64,000 bases of DNA from Streptomyces fumanus. GTDB taxonomy: Bacteria; Actinomycetota; Actinomycetes; Streptomycetales; Streptomycetaceae. The stretch is from positions 124,001 through 188,000 of the forward strand of contig NZ_BNBI01000004.1 in assembly GCF_014655295.1 (NCBI RefSeq), given 5' to 3'. A program made the translations under genes and the position numbers. The notes beneath the pieces are model-generated. The model ran no database searches. It had not been told where the DNA came from and was given only the letters and a program-made list of their open reading frames with translations. Shown here in pieces: positions 34,571 through 43,991 of this stretch (positions are counted from its first letter, which is position 1; each line of letters begins with the position of its first letter).

Positions 34571-34791
34571 ACGCGAATCCCCAGGGCGAGCGAGCGACGG
34601 CGGACGGGGGCGGACGGTCTTTCTGTCCGCCTCCGCACTGGTGGGCTGCCCGGCGCTTCTGTCACTGTTTCGTCGTGATGTGGAGACCGTGCGCAACCGA
34701 AGCCGCCGGGCGAGGGTCTGACAGGCGGGAAGTCCACCACGGGCGGTCTGCCGTCCGCTTCGACAGTTTCACAGGGAGGGGTCGACCGGCC

Positions 34792-35487
34792 ATGGGAGAC
34801 ACAAGCAGACGCGGTGCCGTCGTACTCGGGGTCACCGCACTGATGGCACCGCTCACGCTCGCGCTCGGCGCCGCACCGGCCCAGGCGGCGAGCTGCACCA
34901 CGCAGACCGGGCCGTACCAGAAGAAGGTCGAGAAGTTCCTCGGCCGTCCGGTCGACGGCAAGCAGTCCGCCGCCGACTGCAAGGCGATCAGCGCCTTCCA
35001 GACCAAGCACGGCATCCAGCCCAACTACGGCTACGCGGGCCCCGTCACCTGGGGCGTGATGGACCTGATGCAGAAGCAGAAGGCCGTCGGCAAGAAGCCG
35101 AACAAGTCGGGCAAGTGCCCGACCAACAAGGGCCGCATAGCCTGTGTGAACCTGACCCTCCAGTTGAGCTGGATCCAGGACGGCAAGGACCTCGTGTACG
35201 GCCCGGTGCCGGTGCGCACCGGCCGCGACGGCTACGAGACCCGTACCGGCCTGAAGAAGATCTACTGGCGGCACATCGACCACCACTCGACCATCTACGA
35301 CGTGCCGATGCCCTACAGCCAGTTCTTCGACGGCGGACAGGCGTTCCACTCGGTCGGCGTCAGCATGTGGAACCCGCCGGGCTCGCACGGCTGCGTCAAC
35401 ATGACCAAGACCGCCGCGAAGAAGTACTGGTCGCTGCTGAAGACGGGCGACGACGTGTACGTGTACGGCCGCAAGCCGGGCACCTGA
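34792..35487 (+). CDS. Secreted L,D-transpeptidase (YkuD) with peptidoglycan-binding domain
   Basis: A 231-residue exported protein. The signal peptide ends near ALGAAPAQAAS (about residue 32). A peptidoglycan-binding-like domain follows (FLGRPVDGKQSAADCKAISA). The YkuD catalytic domain ends with the active-site motif SHGCVNM. A predicted length of 3-3 cross-linking activity is normal for this class. ATG 34792 follows GGGAGGGG. A strong terminator lies directly downstream. In a glycopeptide-resistant strain L,D-cross-linking may be relevant, but that is only an association. Confidence 0.92.
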   Translation: MGDTSRRGAVVLGVTALMAPLTLALGAAPAQAASCTTQTGPYQKKVEKFLGRPVDGKQSAADCKAISAFQTKHGIQPNYGYAGPVTWGVMDLMQKQKAVGKKPNKSGKCPTNKGRIACVNLTLQLSWIQDGKDLVYGPVPVRTGRDGYETRTGLKKIYWRHIDHHSTIYDVPMPYSQFFDGGQAFHSVGVSMWNPPGSHGCVNMTKTAAKKYWSLLKTGDDVYVYGRKPGT

Positions 35488-35502
35488 CCGAGCACGCGGA
35501 CA

Positions 35503-35544
35503 GCGGAGGGCGGGCGGGCCGCACGGAACCCGCCCGCCCTCCGC
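35503..35544. terminator. Strong hairpin after the L,D-transpeptidase gene
   Basis: A perfect 16-bp stem, GCGGAGGGCGGGCGGG with CCCGCCCGCCCTCCGC, around a 10-nt loop, starts 16 nt after the stop codon. Confidence 0.85.
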
Positions 35545-35583
35545 TCGTCCGGCCCGGTACCGGCCGCCCGCCCCGCCTCAATC

Positions 35584-35614
35584 TCAGAGCCTTCTGAACT
35601 GGCGCGGCTAGCGT
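35584..35614 (+). promoter_or_regulatory. TCAGAG-NN-TTCTGA box and leaderless promoter of flavoprotein 1
   Basis: TCAGAGCCTTCTGA at 35584-35597 is followed by 11 bp, then -10 TAGCGT (35609-35614), then 7 nt to ATG 35622. The same box and spacing occur twice more, at 43953-43968 in both directions. Confidence 0.7.
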
Positions 35615-35621
35615 CCCGTGC

Positions 35622-37166
35622 ATGGTGCGCGATTACCTGATCATCGGGGCCGGACCGGCCGGACTGCAGCTCGCCGCGGCACTCGAACGCGACGGACGTG
35701 ACTACGTCGTCCTGGAACGGGGCGACGGCCCGGGGACCTTCTTCACCCGCTTCCCCCGGCATCGCCGGCTCATCTCCATCAACAAGGTGCACACCGGGTA
35801 CAGCGACCCGGAGCTGCGCCTGCGCATGGACTGGAACTCGCTGCTCGGCGACGACCCGGAGCTGCTGTTCACCCGGTACAGCGAGGACTACTTCCCGCGC
35901 GCCGACGACCTGGTGCGCTATCTCACCGACTACGCCGAACGCACCGGCGTCCGCGCCGAGTACGGCACCGAGGTGGTCCGCGTCTCCCGCCCGGACGGCG
36001 ACTTCACGGTCGAGGCCGCCGACGGCCGGAGCTGGCGGGCCCGGCGGCTGATCGTGGCCACCGGCGTCTCCCGGCTCAACGTCCCCCCGATCCCCGGCAT
36101 CGACCTGGCCGAGCGCTACGACGACTTCGACACCGACCCGGCCTCCTTCACCGGCCTGCGGGTGCTGGTCATCGGCAAGGGCAACTCGGCGTTCGAGACC
36201 GCCGAGTCCCTGATGGCGAAGGCCGCCGTCATCCACGTGGCCGGCCCGCACTCGGTGAAGATGGCCTGGCAGACCCACTTCGTCGGCCATCTGCGGGCGG
36301 TCAACAACAACTTCCTCGACAGCTACCAGCTCAAGTCGCAGAACGCGGTCCTGGACGGCACCGTGGAGAGCGTCGAGAAGGCCCCCGACGGCGGGTACCG
36401 GGTGGTGTTCCGCTATGCCCGTACCGTCGAGAAGCTGCGCGAACTGCGCTACGACCGGATCGTCCTGGCCGCCGGCTTCCGCTTCGACGCGAGCGTCTTC
36501 GACGACACCTGCCGCCCCGCGCTCGTCATCGACGACCGGTTCCCCGAACAGACCGCCGCCTACGAGTCGGTGAACGTACCGGACCTGTACTTCGCGGGCA
36601 CCCTCACCCAGCAGCGGGACTTCAAGAAGTCCACCAACGGCTTCATCCACGGCTTCCGCTACGGCGCCCGGGCCCTGCACCGCATCCTCGGCACCCGCTA
36701 CCACGACCTCCCCTGGCCCGCCCGGACGCTGCCCGCCGCGCCGGAGGCGATCGCGGACGCCGTGATCGAGCGGGTGAACCGCTCCTCCGGGCTGTGGCAG
36801 CAGTTCGGGTTCCTCGGCGACGTGGTCGGCGTGCACGGAGACCTGGCCGTGTACCAGGAGGAGGTCCCGCTCGACCTGGTCACCGGCGGCGGACTCGGCC
36901 CCGCCGGGCACCGGTTCGTCGTGGACCTGGAGTACGGGCCCGGACACGCCGACGTCGACCCGTTCGACGTCACTGTCCCCCGGGTCGCGGAGAACGACGC
37001 CGAGCACGCCGGTGACTCCGTCTACCTGCACCCCGTGGTCCGCCACTACCGCGACGGCGTCCTGGACGCCACCCACCACCTGGCGGAGAACCTGGAGAAC
37101 GACTGGGACCTCCCGGCCGTCCACCGGCAGCCGCTCACCGCGTTCGTGAAGGAGTGCCTTGACTGA
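35622..37166 (+). CDS. FAD/NAD(P)-dependent monooxygenase-like flavoprotein 1
   Basis: A 514-residue flavoprotein of the FMO/FOXRED2-like group. The FAD Rossmann motif LIIGAGPAGLQLAAALE is at residues 5-21, and a second nucleotide motif RVLVIGKGNSAFETAESL follows near 180. Conserved features shared with its paralogue at 42355-43929 include RLISINKVHTGYSDPELRLR and RAVNNNFLDSYQLKSQNA. It is leaderless from ATG 35622. It overlaps the acyl-CoA ligase gene by 8 nt. It likely oxygenates a substrate made by the same locus. Confidence 0.88.
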   Translation: MVRDYLIIGAGPAGLQLAAALERDGRDYVVLERGDGPGTFFTRFPRHRRLISINKVHTGYSDPELRLRMDWNSLLGDDPELLFTRYSEDYFPRADDLVRYLTDYAERTGVRAEYGTEVVRVSRPDGDFTVEAADGRSWRARRLIVATGVSRLNVPPIPGIDLAERYDDFDTDPASFTGLRVLVIGKGNSAFETAESLMAKAAVIHVAGPHSVKMAWQTHFVGHLRAVNNNFLDSYQLKSQNAVLDGTVESVEKAPDGGYRVVFRYARTVEKLRELRYDRIVLAAGFRFDASVFDDTCRPALVIDDRFPEQTAAYESVNVPDLYFAGTLTQQRDFKKSTNGFIHGFRYGARALHRILGTRYHDLPWPARTLPAAPEAIADAVIERVNRSSGLWQQFGFLGDVVGVHGDLAVYQEEVPLDLVTGGGLGPAGHRFVVDLEYGPGHADVDPFDVTVPRVAENDAEHAGDSVYLHPVVRHYRDGVLDATHHLAENLENDWDLPAVHRQPLTAFVKECLD

Positions 37167-38613
37167 GCCGTTCCCCGGGGCGGTCCTGGACCTGCTCGAC
37201 GCGGCGGGCGACCGCGTGGTCTTCGAGCACCTGGGCAGGAAGGTCACCGGCGCGGCGCTCCTCGCGGACGTACGGCGGATCACGCGCGGCCTGCGGCGGC
37301 ACGGCGTCCGCCCCGGAGACGGGGTCGCCCTGCTGCTGGGGGTGAGTCCCGAGGCGTTCGCCGCCGTCGTCGCGGCCCACACCGTGGGCGCCCGCGTCGT
37401 CGGCGTCCGGCCGGGGCTGACCGAGCGGCAGCGCGCCCACCTGCTGACCGACGTCGCCCACCGGGTCACCGACCGTCCGGACGGCGGTGCGGACACCCCG
37501 GCGCCCGGGTCCGTGCTGCGCCTCGCCGACCTGCTGTCGGCCGCGGACGACGGCGTACGGCCCCGGGTCACCGCCCGGCCCGGGGACGTGGCCCGGCTCA
37601 TCCACACCAGCGGCAGCACCGGTCTGCCCAAGGCGTGCGCCCAGACCTACGCGGCGATGACCGCGGCCTGGGCGCTGCGCCCGGACGCCTGGCCGCCCGC
37701 CGTCCGCGAACTGGCCGCCCGCCTGGACCGGTTCCTGGTCTTCGGCACCCTGGCCAGCCAGGTCATGCTGGAGTACGGGCTGCTCACGCTCGCCGCCGGC
37801 GGCACCCTGGTCACCGCCGACCCGCCCGCCTTCCCCGACGCCTTCGTGCGGCTCCGGGCGACGGCCAGCGTGATCACCGTCGCCCGGCTGAACCGGCTGG
37901 TCGCGGCCCAGCGGGAGGCACCCGTGGACCTGGGTTCGCTGCGCGCCCTGATGGTCTCCGGGTCCCCGCTCGGACCGGCCCGGCTGCGGGAGGCCGCCGA
38001 GGTGCTGGGGCCGGTGGTCTTCCACGGCTACGGCCAGACCGAGACCGGCATGATCTCCATGGCCACCCCCGCCGACGAACCCGGCTCCCTGGGCGTCCCG
38101 CCCGTCGAACTGGAGGTGCGGGACGCCGAGGGCCGGCCCGTGCCGCCGGGTACCGACGGTGAACTGTACGTCCGCACACCGTCGCAGAGCAGCGGCTACT
38201 GGCGCGAACCCGAGCGCACCGCCGAGGTGTTCACCCCGGACGGCTGGGTCCGCACCCGCGACCTCGGACACCTCGACGGCGCGGGCCGGCTCTGGCTCAC
38301 CGGACGCACCCGCGACGTGGTCATCGTCAACGCCAACGTGTACTACACCGGCCCGGTGGAACGGCTGCTCGGCACCCACCCGGCGGTGGCGGAGGCGTAT
38401 GTCACCGCCGTCCCCGACGACAGCACCGGGGAGGCCGTGCACGCCTTCGTGGTGCCCGCCGCCGGCCGGACCCCCGCCCTTGCCGAGCTGCGCGCCCTGG
38501 TGAGCGAGCGGCTCGGCGAGGCGTGCGCGCCGGCCCGGCTCACCCTGATCGACGAGGTACCGCTCACCCCCGCCGGGAAACCCGACAAACGGCGCCTGGT
38601 CCAGGGGAGTTGA
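37159..38613 (+). CDS. Acyl-CoA ligase / AMP-binding adenylating enzyme
   Basis: A 484-residue ANL-family enzyme, slightly short. The P-loop is LIHTSGSTGLPKAC, the A5 motif HGYGQTETGM, the A7/A8 region GWVRTRDLGHLDGAGRLWLTG, and the catalytic Lys is in LTPAGKPDKRRL. TTG 37159 follows GGAG and overlaps the stop of flavoprotein 1, so the two are translationally coupled. It probably activates an aromatic acid (4-coumarate or benzoate-like) as an acyl-adenylate or CoA ester. Substrate choice is inferred only from the ammonia-lyase in the same regulon. Confidence 0.9.
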   Translation: MTEPFPGAVLDLLDAAGDRVVFEHLGRKVTGAALLADVRRITRGLRRHGVRPGDGVALLLGVSPEAFAAVVAAHTVGARVVGVRPGLTERQRAHLLTDVAHRVTDRPDGGADTPAPGSVLRLADLLSAADDGVRPRVTARPGDVARLIHTSGSTGLPKACAQTYAAMTAAWALRPDAWPPAVRELAARLDRFLVFGTLASQVMLEYGLLTLAAGGTLVTADPPAFPDAFVRLRATASVITVARLNRLVAAQREAPVDLGSLRALMVSGSPLGPARLREAAEVLGPVVFHGYGQTETGMISMATPADEPGSLGVPPVELEVRDAEGRPVPPGTDGELYVRTPSQSSGYWREPERTAEVFTPDGWVRTRDLGHLDGAGRLWLTGRTRDVVIVNANVYYTGPVERLLGTHPAVAEAYVTAVPDDSTGEAVHAFVVPAAGRTPALAELRALVSERLGEACAPARLTLIDEVPLTPAGKPDKRRLVQGS

Positions 38614-38619
38614 GCGGAC

Positions 38620-38650
38620 GAACGGCCCGGCCCCCCGCGCCGGGCCGTTC
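38620..38650. terminator. Bidirectional terminator between convergent operons
   Basis: A perfect 12-bp stem, GAACGGCCCGGC with GCCGGGCCGTTC, and a 7-nt loop lie between the acyl-CoA ligase stop and the antiporter stop. Confidence 0.85.
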
Positions 38651-38652
38651 TC

Positions 38653-39930
38653 TCAGTGGCTCTCGGCCGCCACGACCGGCGCCGGGTCCGGGCGGCCGTC
38701 CCGCTCGCCGCGGGGCCGCTCCCGCCGGTCGATCCACGTCAGCAGCGGCGTCGCCATCACGGTGGTGACGATGGCGACCACGACCAGCGCGCTGAACATC
38801 GCCTGCGTCACGATGCCCGCCGCCAGACCCAGGTTCAGCGCGATGAGCTGCATCAGGCCCCGCGCGTTCATCAGCGCCCCCACCCGCAGCGCCACCCGGT
38901 TCGGCTCGCCCGCCACCCGGGCCGCCAGCCAGCAGGCGCCGAACTTCCCGGCGATCGCCACCAGCACGCAGCCCGCGGTGAACAGCAGCACCGGCCCGGT
39001 GCCCAGCAGCGTGAAGTCGGTGTTCAGCCCGGAGTAGGTGAAGAACAGCGGCAGGAACAGCCGCCCCACCGGCTCCAGCGTCTGCACGCTGCGGTCCAGT
39101 TGCGGTGAGCGCGGGAAGACCAGACCGAGGCTGAACGCGCCGAACACCGCGTACAGGCCGATCTCGTCCGCGTACCAGGCGACCAGGAACAGCACGCCCA
39201 CCAGCACCAGCAGCAGGTTCTCCGGGGTGGCCCGTTCGGCCAGCGGCACCGTGCGCCCGTGCAGCCGGGCCACCACCGCCAGCACCACCAGCAGCCCGAA
39301 GCCGCCGCCGACCGCCAGCGACACCAGCCCGGCGCTGCCGCCCGCGATGCTGAACACCCCGGCGAGCAGGATCCAGGCCACCGCGTCGTCCACCGCCCCG
39401 GCCCCCAGCGACAGCGAGCCGTGCCGGGTGCCCGCCAGGTTCCGCTCGGCGATGATCCGGGCCAGCATCGGGAACGCGGTCACCGCCAGCGCCACGCCGA
39501 CGAACAGCGCCGAGACGGCCAGCGACACATCCGGTGCCATCACACCGGTCCGGTCGCCGACGGCCACGATCAGCAGGACGCCGAGCGCCACCGGCACCAG
39601 GACCCCGGCGGCCGAGACCAGCCCGGCCGGGCGGGCCACCCCGCGCAGCCGGTCGACCCGGAAGTCCCAGCCGACGTGGAACATGAACGCGACGAGGCCG
39701 ATTTGCCCCACCACGTACAGCACGGGCCGCAGGTCCTGCGGGAAGAGCCCGGACTCCACACCGGGCAGCAGCGCGCCCAGCACGGAGGGGCCCAGGACCA
39801 CCCCGGCCAGCATCTCGCCGACCACGGGCGGCTGCCCGACCAGACCCAGCAGGCGGCTCACCGCCCGGCACACGATCAGGATGACCACGACGGCGAGGAA
39901 GAACGCGGGGGCCAGATCCGTGGCGCTCAT
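38653..39930 (-). CDS. CPA2-type cation/proton antiporter
   Basis: A 425-residue membrane protein with about twelve helices. The fold signatures are VGEMLAGVVLGPSVLG in TM2, LSLGAGAVDDAVAWILLAGV in the core (paired Asp-Asp of electrogenic antiporters) and ALRVGALMNARGLMQLIALN in the C-terminal half. There is no RCK domain, only a short acidic tail. ATG 39930 overlaps the P450 stop (ATGA), and GGAAGGAAAAGG precedes it. Close coupling to a P450 suggests product export or pH balance for the same pathway, but transport of an organic product is not shown. Confidence 0.9.
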   Translation of the reverse strand: MSATDLAPAFFLAVVVILIVCRAVSRLLGLVGQPPVVGEMLAGVVLGPSVLGALLPGVESGLFPQDLRPVLYVVGQIGLVAFMFHVGWDFRVDRLRGVARPAGLVSAAGVLVPVALGVLLIVAVGDRTGVMAPDVSLAVSALFVGVALAVTAFPMLARIIAERNLAGTRHGSLSLGAGAVDDAVAWILLAGVFSIAGGSAGLVSLAVGGGFGLLVVLAVVARLHGRTVPLAERATPENLLLVLVGVLFLVAWYADEIGLYAVFGAFSLGLVFPRSPQLDRSVQTLEPVGRLFLPLFFTYSGLNTDFTLLGTGPVLLFTAGCVLVAIAGKFGACWLAARVAGEPNRVALRVGALMNARGLMQLIALNLGLAAGIVTQAMFSALVVVAIVTTVMATPLLTWIDRRERPRGERDGRPDPAPVVAAESH

Positions 39931-41291
39931 CTGCCTTTTCCTTCCGGGTGGGGGACCGGGCAGCGCCCGGCCGGGGGATGCTCCTCGAAATAGCGGGTCG
40001 CCAGGCGCAGATGCCGGGCGTGCAGCACCATCACCGTGCCGAGCACCAGTTGCCGTACTCCGCGGGTGACGTCCTCCACCGCGTCGCGCAGCCGGACGAA
40101 CCGGCGCAGCAGCGTCAGCCGCGGCCCGGGGGCCAGGCCGAGCGGGATCAGCAGGCAGGGGGCGCGGTGCGGGTTGGACCGGGTGTGCGAGGCGGTGGAG
40201 TCCAGCCGGTAGCGGCGCAGCACCTCCCGGACCGCGGCCCGCAGCACCAGCGGCGACAGCCGCCACGCGGGACAGGGCCGGTTGGCGGCCACACCGAACG
40301 GGATGTGGTGGGCGTCCCGGACGGACAGCGTCTCCCAGCGGTCCGGGTCGAACACCTCGGGCCGGTCGTAGCCGGTGGCGTGGTAGTCGGGATAGCTGAA
40401 GCACACCACCGTCCCGGCCGGCAGCACCGTCTGGGCGTCCAGCGGGATCTCCCCGCTGGTGATGCGGTGCGCGATGCCGAACAGCGGGTACAGCCGCATC
40501 GTCTCGTCCAGGACGCGGGTGAGGTACCGGTCGTCGCCGGGGTCCGCCCGCAGTTGCTCCTGCACGCCGGGGTGGCGGGCCAGCGCCAGCAGGACGTGCG
40601 CGGTCGCCTCGGAGAGCTGCACCACGGCCGTGTTGAAGAAGGTGCCCTGGAGGTAGTGCACCTGCTCGGGCAGGGACAGCGAGGCCGGCAGCGCGTGCGG
40701 CACCTCCCCGGCCGCCACCCGCTCGCGCAGGTACGCGGTCAGCTTCGCCCGGCGCCGCGGGTGCCGCAGCCCCGTGCACTTCAGCGCGTCGATCACATCC
40801 CCGGCGTGCGCGGTGATCAGGTCCCGGGCGTGCGCCGGACAGGGCTCCTGGAAGACCAGCTCGTAGGCGAACTCGGCCCACGCCGGCATCACCAGGTCCC
40901 GCAGCCGCACCAGAGCGATCCGGGAGTCCGGTACGCCGTCCAGGGCACGGGCGACGGCACCGGTGGCCGCCGCGGTGAGCGCCGCCGACCCGCCGGCCAG
41001 GATACGGCGGGTCGTCGCGGCCACCTCCTCGTACCGTTCGCCCGGCTCCAGGTGCTCCTGGTGCACCTCCGGGCCGGGCGCGAGCCAGTACCAGAACAGG
41101 TCGGACAGGCCCGCCCCGGCGCTGCGGCCGTCCGCCGCCGGATGGGCGTAGACCCGCTCGAACACCTCCGGCCCGTGGCCGGCGTCCGGCAGGGTCACCG
41201 CGCGGTCGCCGTTGACCTTCTCGAAGATGCGCCCGCGCAGTGCCACCACCCCGCGCGGCAGCCACCAGCCCCGCGTCGCCGAGCCGTTCAC
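39927..41291 (-). CDS. Cytochrome P450 with atypical haem-binding loop
   Basis: A 454-residue P450. The ExxR motif is in VLDETMRLYPLFG, the PERF-like segment is EVFDPDRWE, and the haem loop reads FGVAANRPCPAW. Cys is retained, but there is one residue more than in FGxGxHxCxG and the second and last Gly are Ala. A 70-residue C-terminal extension (from LLIPLGLAPGPRLTLLRRFV) is unusual. GTG 41291 overlaps the upstream oxidase stop (GTGA); GTG 41294 is the alternative. No ferredoxin or reductase gene is adjacent. Confidence 0.88.
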   Translation of the reverse strand: MNGSATRGWWLPRGVVALRGRIFEKVNGDRAVTLPDAGHGPEVFERVYAHPAADGRSAGAGLSDLFWYWLAPGPEVHQEHLEPGERYEEVAATTRRILAGGSAALTAAATGAVARALDGVPDSRIALVRLRDLVMPAWAEFAYELVFQEPCPAHARDLITAHAGDVIDALKCTGLRHPRRRAKLTAYLRERVAAGEVPHALPASLSLPEQVHYLQGTFFNTAVVQLSEATAHVLLALARHPGVQEQLRADPGDDRYLTRVLDETMRLYPLFGIAHRITSGEIPLDAQTVLPAGTVVCFSYPDYHATGYDRPEVFDPDRWETLSVRDAHHIPFGVAANRPCPAWRLSPLVLRAAVREVLRRYRLDSTASHTRSNPHRAPCLLIPLGLAPGPRLTLLRRFVRLRDAVEDVTRGVRQLVLGTVMVLHARHLRLATRYFEEHPPAGRCPVPHPEGKGR

Positions 41292-42358
41292 CACGTACCG
41301 CCCTTCCGGACCACCATGTCCCGGGTCAGATCGGTGTTGCGGCGCCCGCCGCACAGCGCGAGGGTGTGGTCGTACTCCTCGCGCAGCGCCGCCAGGACGC
41401 GGCGCACGCCCGGCTCGCCCTCGGCGGCCAGCCCCCACACCACCGGTCGCCCCACGCCGACCGCGCTCGCGCCGAGCGCCAGGGCCACGGCGATGTCGCT
41501 GCCCCGGCGCACCCCGCCGTCCAGCAGCACCGGCACCCGGCCCGCGACGGCGGCGGCGACCGCGGGCAGGCAGTCCAGGGCCGCCGGTACGGCGTCGCAC
41601 TGGCGGCCCCCGTGGTTGGAGACGAACACCCCGGCCGCGCCGTGCTCCACGGCGAGCCGGGCGTCCGCCGGGTGCAGGACGCCCTTGAGCAGCACGGGCA
41701 GCGCGGTCCGCCGGACCAGGTCGTCGAGGTCCGCCCAGGACACCGCCGGGGACATCGGGATGTCGGTGAGCGCGCCGGGCGGGGCGCCGGGCAGGTCCCG
41801 CATGTTCTCCGCGGCGTGGCCCGGCGGCAGGTCGGTGAAGCCGTTGCGCAGGTCCCGGGTGTGCCGGCCGAAGGCGGGGGAGTCGACGGTGACCACCAGC
41901 GCCGTGCAGCCCGCCTCCTCGGCGCGCCGCACCAGGGCGTGGGTGACCTCCCGGCGGGGGTGCGGGTAGAGCTGGAACCAGACGGCCGCCGCCCGGTCCC
42001 GGCCCCGGGCCGCCGCGACGACCCGCGCGACGGCGGTGGTCGAGGCGGTCCCGGTCACCAGCACCGCGCCCTCCGCGGCGGCGGCCCGCGCCGTGGCCTC
42101 CTCCCCGTCCGGGTGCAGCAGCCGGTGGAACGCGGTCGGCGCCACCAGCACCGGGGAGGCGCCGGGCGCGCCCGGCAGGTCCACGGCGGTGTCCCGCCGC
42201 TCGCCGCCGCGCAGCACCCGCGGCAGCAGCAGGTAGCGGTCGAAGGCCCGCTCGTTGTCGGCGAGGACGCGTTCGTCACCGGCCCCGCCCGCCACGTAGT
42301 CGTAGTGGACGGGGTCCAGTGCCTGCCGCGCCTTCGCGTGCAGGTCGCGCAGGATCAC
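41288..42358 (-). CDS. FMN-dependent alpha-hydroxyacid oxidase/dehydrogenase
   Basis: A 356-residue TIM-barrel flavoenzyme of the glycolate/lactate/mandelate oxidase family. The N-terminal ALDPVHYDYVAGGAGDERVL, the active-site SNHGGRQCDAVPAALDCLP with the catalytic His, the PVLLDGGVRRGSDIAVALALGA phosphate-binding strand and the Lys in PVLLKGVL are all present. GTG 42358 overlaps the flavoprotein 2 stop (GTGA). It oxidises a 2-hydroxy acid to a 2-oxo acid. Size matches 4-hydroxymandelate oxidases, which would suit an aromatic substrate. Confidence 0.92.
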   Translation of the reverse strand: MILRDLHAKARQALDPVHYDYVAGGAGDERVLADNERAFDRYLLLPRVLRGGERRDTAVDLPGAPGASPVLVAPTAFHRLLHPDGEEATARAAAAEGAVLVTGTASTTAVARVVAAARGRDRAAAVWFQLYPHPRREVTHALVRRAEEAGCTALVVTVDSPAFGRHTRDLRNGFTDLPPGHAAENMRDLPGAPPGALTDIPMSPAVSWADLDDLVRRTALPVLLKGVLHPADARLAVEHGAAGVFVSNHGGRQCDAVPAALDCLPAVAAAVAGRVPVLLDGGVRRGSDIAVALALGASAVGVGRPVVWGLAAEGEPGVRRVLAALREEYDHTLALCGGRRNTDLTRDMVVRKGGTW

Positions 42359-43929
42359 GGGGTCACCGGTGCGGCGGGGGAGCGGTGCGCGGCCAGGAAC
42401 GCGCGCAGCGGGGCGCGGTGGAAGGACTCGCTGTCCCACTCGTTCTCCAGGTTCTCCGCCAGGTGGTACTCCGCCACGAACGCGCCGTCCCGGTACCAGC
42501 GCACGACCGGATGCAGATAGCGGCCGTCCAGACCCGCCGTGTCCTGCTGGGACTTGCGGCCGGCGGTGACGTCGAACGGGTCGACGCGGTCATGGCCCTC
42601 CCCGTACTCCAGGGTGATCACCGCGTGCCCCGCCACCTGGCCGAACTCCCCGGCGGCCACCGCGTCCGGCACATGACCGACCGGGACCTCCTCGGCGTAG
42701 CGCCAGGTGCCGTCCGGGGCGAGCAGCAGCAGGTCGCCGAGGACGCCGAACTGCTGCCACAGCGCGGAGGACCGGTTGACCCGGGTGATGACCGCGTCGA
42801 CCGCCCGCTCCGGATCGGTGCCCAGCCCGGTCACCGGCCACGGTTCGCCGTCGTAGCGCCGGCGCAGGGTGCGGTGCAGGGCGCGCACGGTGTAGCGGAA
42901 GCCGTGGATGAAGCCGGTGGTGGCCTTCTTGAAGTCCCGGCCCTGCATCAGCGTCCCGGCGAAGTACAGGCCGGGCACGTTGACCGACTCGCCGACGGCG
43001 GTCAGCGCCGGGAAGCGGCCGTTCACCGTCAGCTCCGGCGCGCAACTGCCGTCGAAGACGGAGGTGTCGGCGCGGAAGCCGGTGGCGACGATCACCCGGT
43101 CGTAGCGGATCTCCTTGACGACGTCGTCGGCCCGTTCGAAGGCGACCGGCACCCGGAAGCCGTCCTCGGCCTTGCGGATCTCCAGCACCCGGCCGTCCAG
43201 CAGCGCGTTCTGCGACTTCAGTTGGTAGCTGTCGAGGAAGTTGTTGTTGACCGCCCGCAGATGGCCGACGTAGTGCGTGCGCCACGCCATCGGCAGCGAC
43301 CCGGAGCCGACGACGTGGATGACCGCCGCGTGCTCCATCAGGCTGTCGGCCGTCTCGAAGGCGGAGTTGCCCCGGCCGATGATCAGCACCCGCTGGTCGG
43401 TGAAGGACTCCGGGTCGGGGTCGAACGCGTCGTAGCGCTCGGCCAGTTCGACGCCGGGGATGTCCGGTACGTTGGGCAGCGGCACCCCGGTGGCGGCCAC
43501 CACGCGCCGCGCCCGCCAGGTCCGGCCGTCGCGGGCGGTGACGGTGAAGCCGTCGGCGTCGCGGGAGACCCGCTCCACGGCCGTGTCGTAGTGGACGCGC
43601 ACCCCGGTCCGGGCGGCGAAGTCCGACAGGTAGCGCAGCATGTCGTCGGCCGGCGGGAAGTAGCGCCGGCTGTACCGGGTGAACAGCAGCTCCGGGTCGT
43701 CGCTGAGCAGCGAGTTCCAGTCCATCCGCAGCCGCAGCTCCGGATCGTCGTATCCGGTGTGCACCTTGTTGGTCGAGATGAGGGTGCGGTGCCGGGGGAA
43801 CCGCTGGAAGAACGCGCCGGGAACGCTGCCGCGCTCCAGGACCACGTAGTCGGCACCGTCACGTTCCAGGGCGGCGGCGAGTTGCAGTCCCGCGGGCCCC
43901 GCTCCGATGATCAGGTAGTCGTGCGCCAT
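42355..43929 (-). CDS. FAD/NAD(P)-dependent monooxygenase-like flavoprotein 2
   Basis: A 524-residue paralogue of the flavoprotein at 35622-37166. The FAD motif is LIIGAGPAGLQLAAALER and the second nucleotide motif VLIIGRGNSAFETADSL. The shared blocks TLISTNKVHTGYDDPELRLR and LRAVNNNFLDSYQLKSQNAL show that the two genes arose by duplication. ATG 43929 is leaderless behind the TCAGAG-type palindrome; the open frame extends six codons further but would enter the promoter. It leads a four-gene coupled operon with the oxidase, P450 and antiporter. Confidence 0.9.
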   Translation of the reverse strand: MAHDYLIIGAGPAGLQLAAALERDGADYVVLERGSVPGAFFQRFPRHRTLISTNKVHTGYDDPELRLRMDWNSLLSDDPELLFTRYSRRYFPPADDMLRYLSDFAARTGVRVHYDTAVERVSRDADGFTVTARDGRTWRARRVVAATGVPLPNVPDIPGVELAERYDAFDPDPESFTDQRVLIIGRGNSAFETADSLMEHAAVIHVVGSGSLPMAWRTHYVGHLRAVNNNFLDSYQLKSQNALLDGRVLEIRKAEDGFRVPVAFERADDVVKEIRYDRVIVATGFRADTSVFDGSCAPELTVNGRFPALTAVGESVNVPGLYFAGTLMQGRDFKKATTGFIHGFRYTVRALHRTLRRRYDGEPWPVTGLGTDPERAVDAVITRVNRSSALWQQFGVLGDLLLLAPDGTWRYAEEVPVGHVPDAVAAGEFGQVAGHAVITLEYGEGHDRVDPFDVTAGRKSQQDTAGLDGRYLHPVVRWYRDGAFVAEYHLAENLENEWDSESFHRAPLRAFLAAHRSPAAPVTP

Positions 43930-43936
43930 GGCCCGG

Positions 43937-43984
43937 AAGCTATCCACCGCAACTCAGAGGGCTCTGAGATTCCCCGCCTACGGT
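43937..43984. promoter_or_regulatory. Divergent leaderless promoters sharing one CTCAGAG-GG-CTCTGAG palindrome
   Basis: The 16-bp palindrome at 43953-43968 serves both directions. Leftward: 11 bp from its TCAGAG core to TAGCTT (43942-43937), then 7 nt to ATG 43929. Rightward: 11 bp to TACGGT (43979-43984), then 7 nt to GTG 43992. Both distances equal those at 35584-35622. Relative to a start at the initiation codon the core occupies about -38 to -25, overlapping the -35 position. Confidence 0.75.
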
Positions 43985-43991
43985 GACGACC

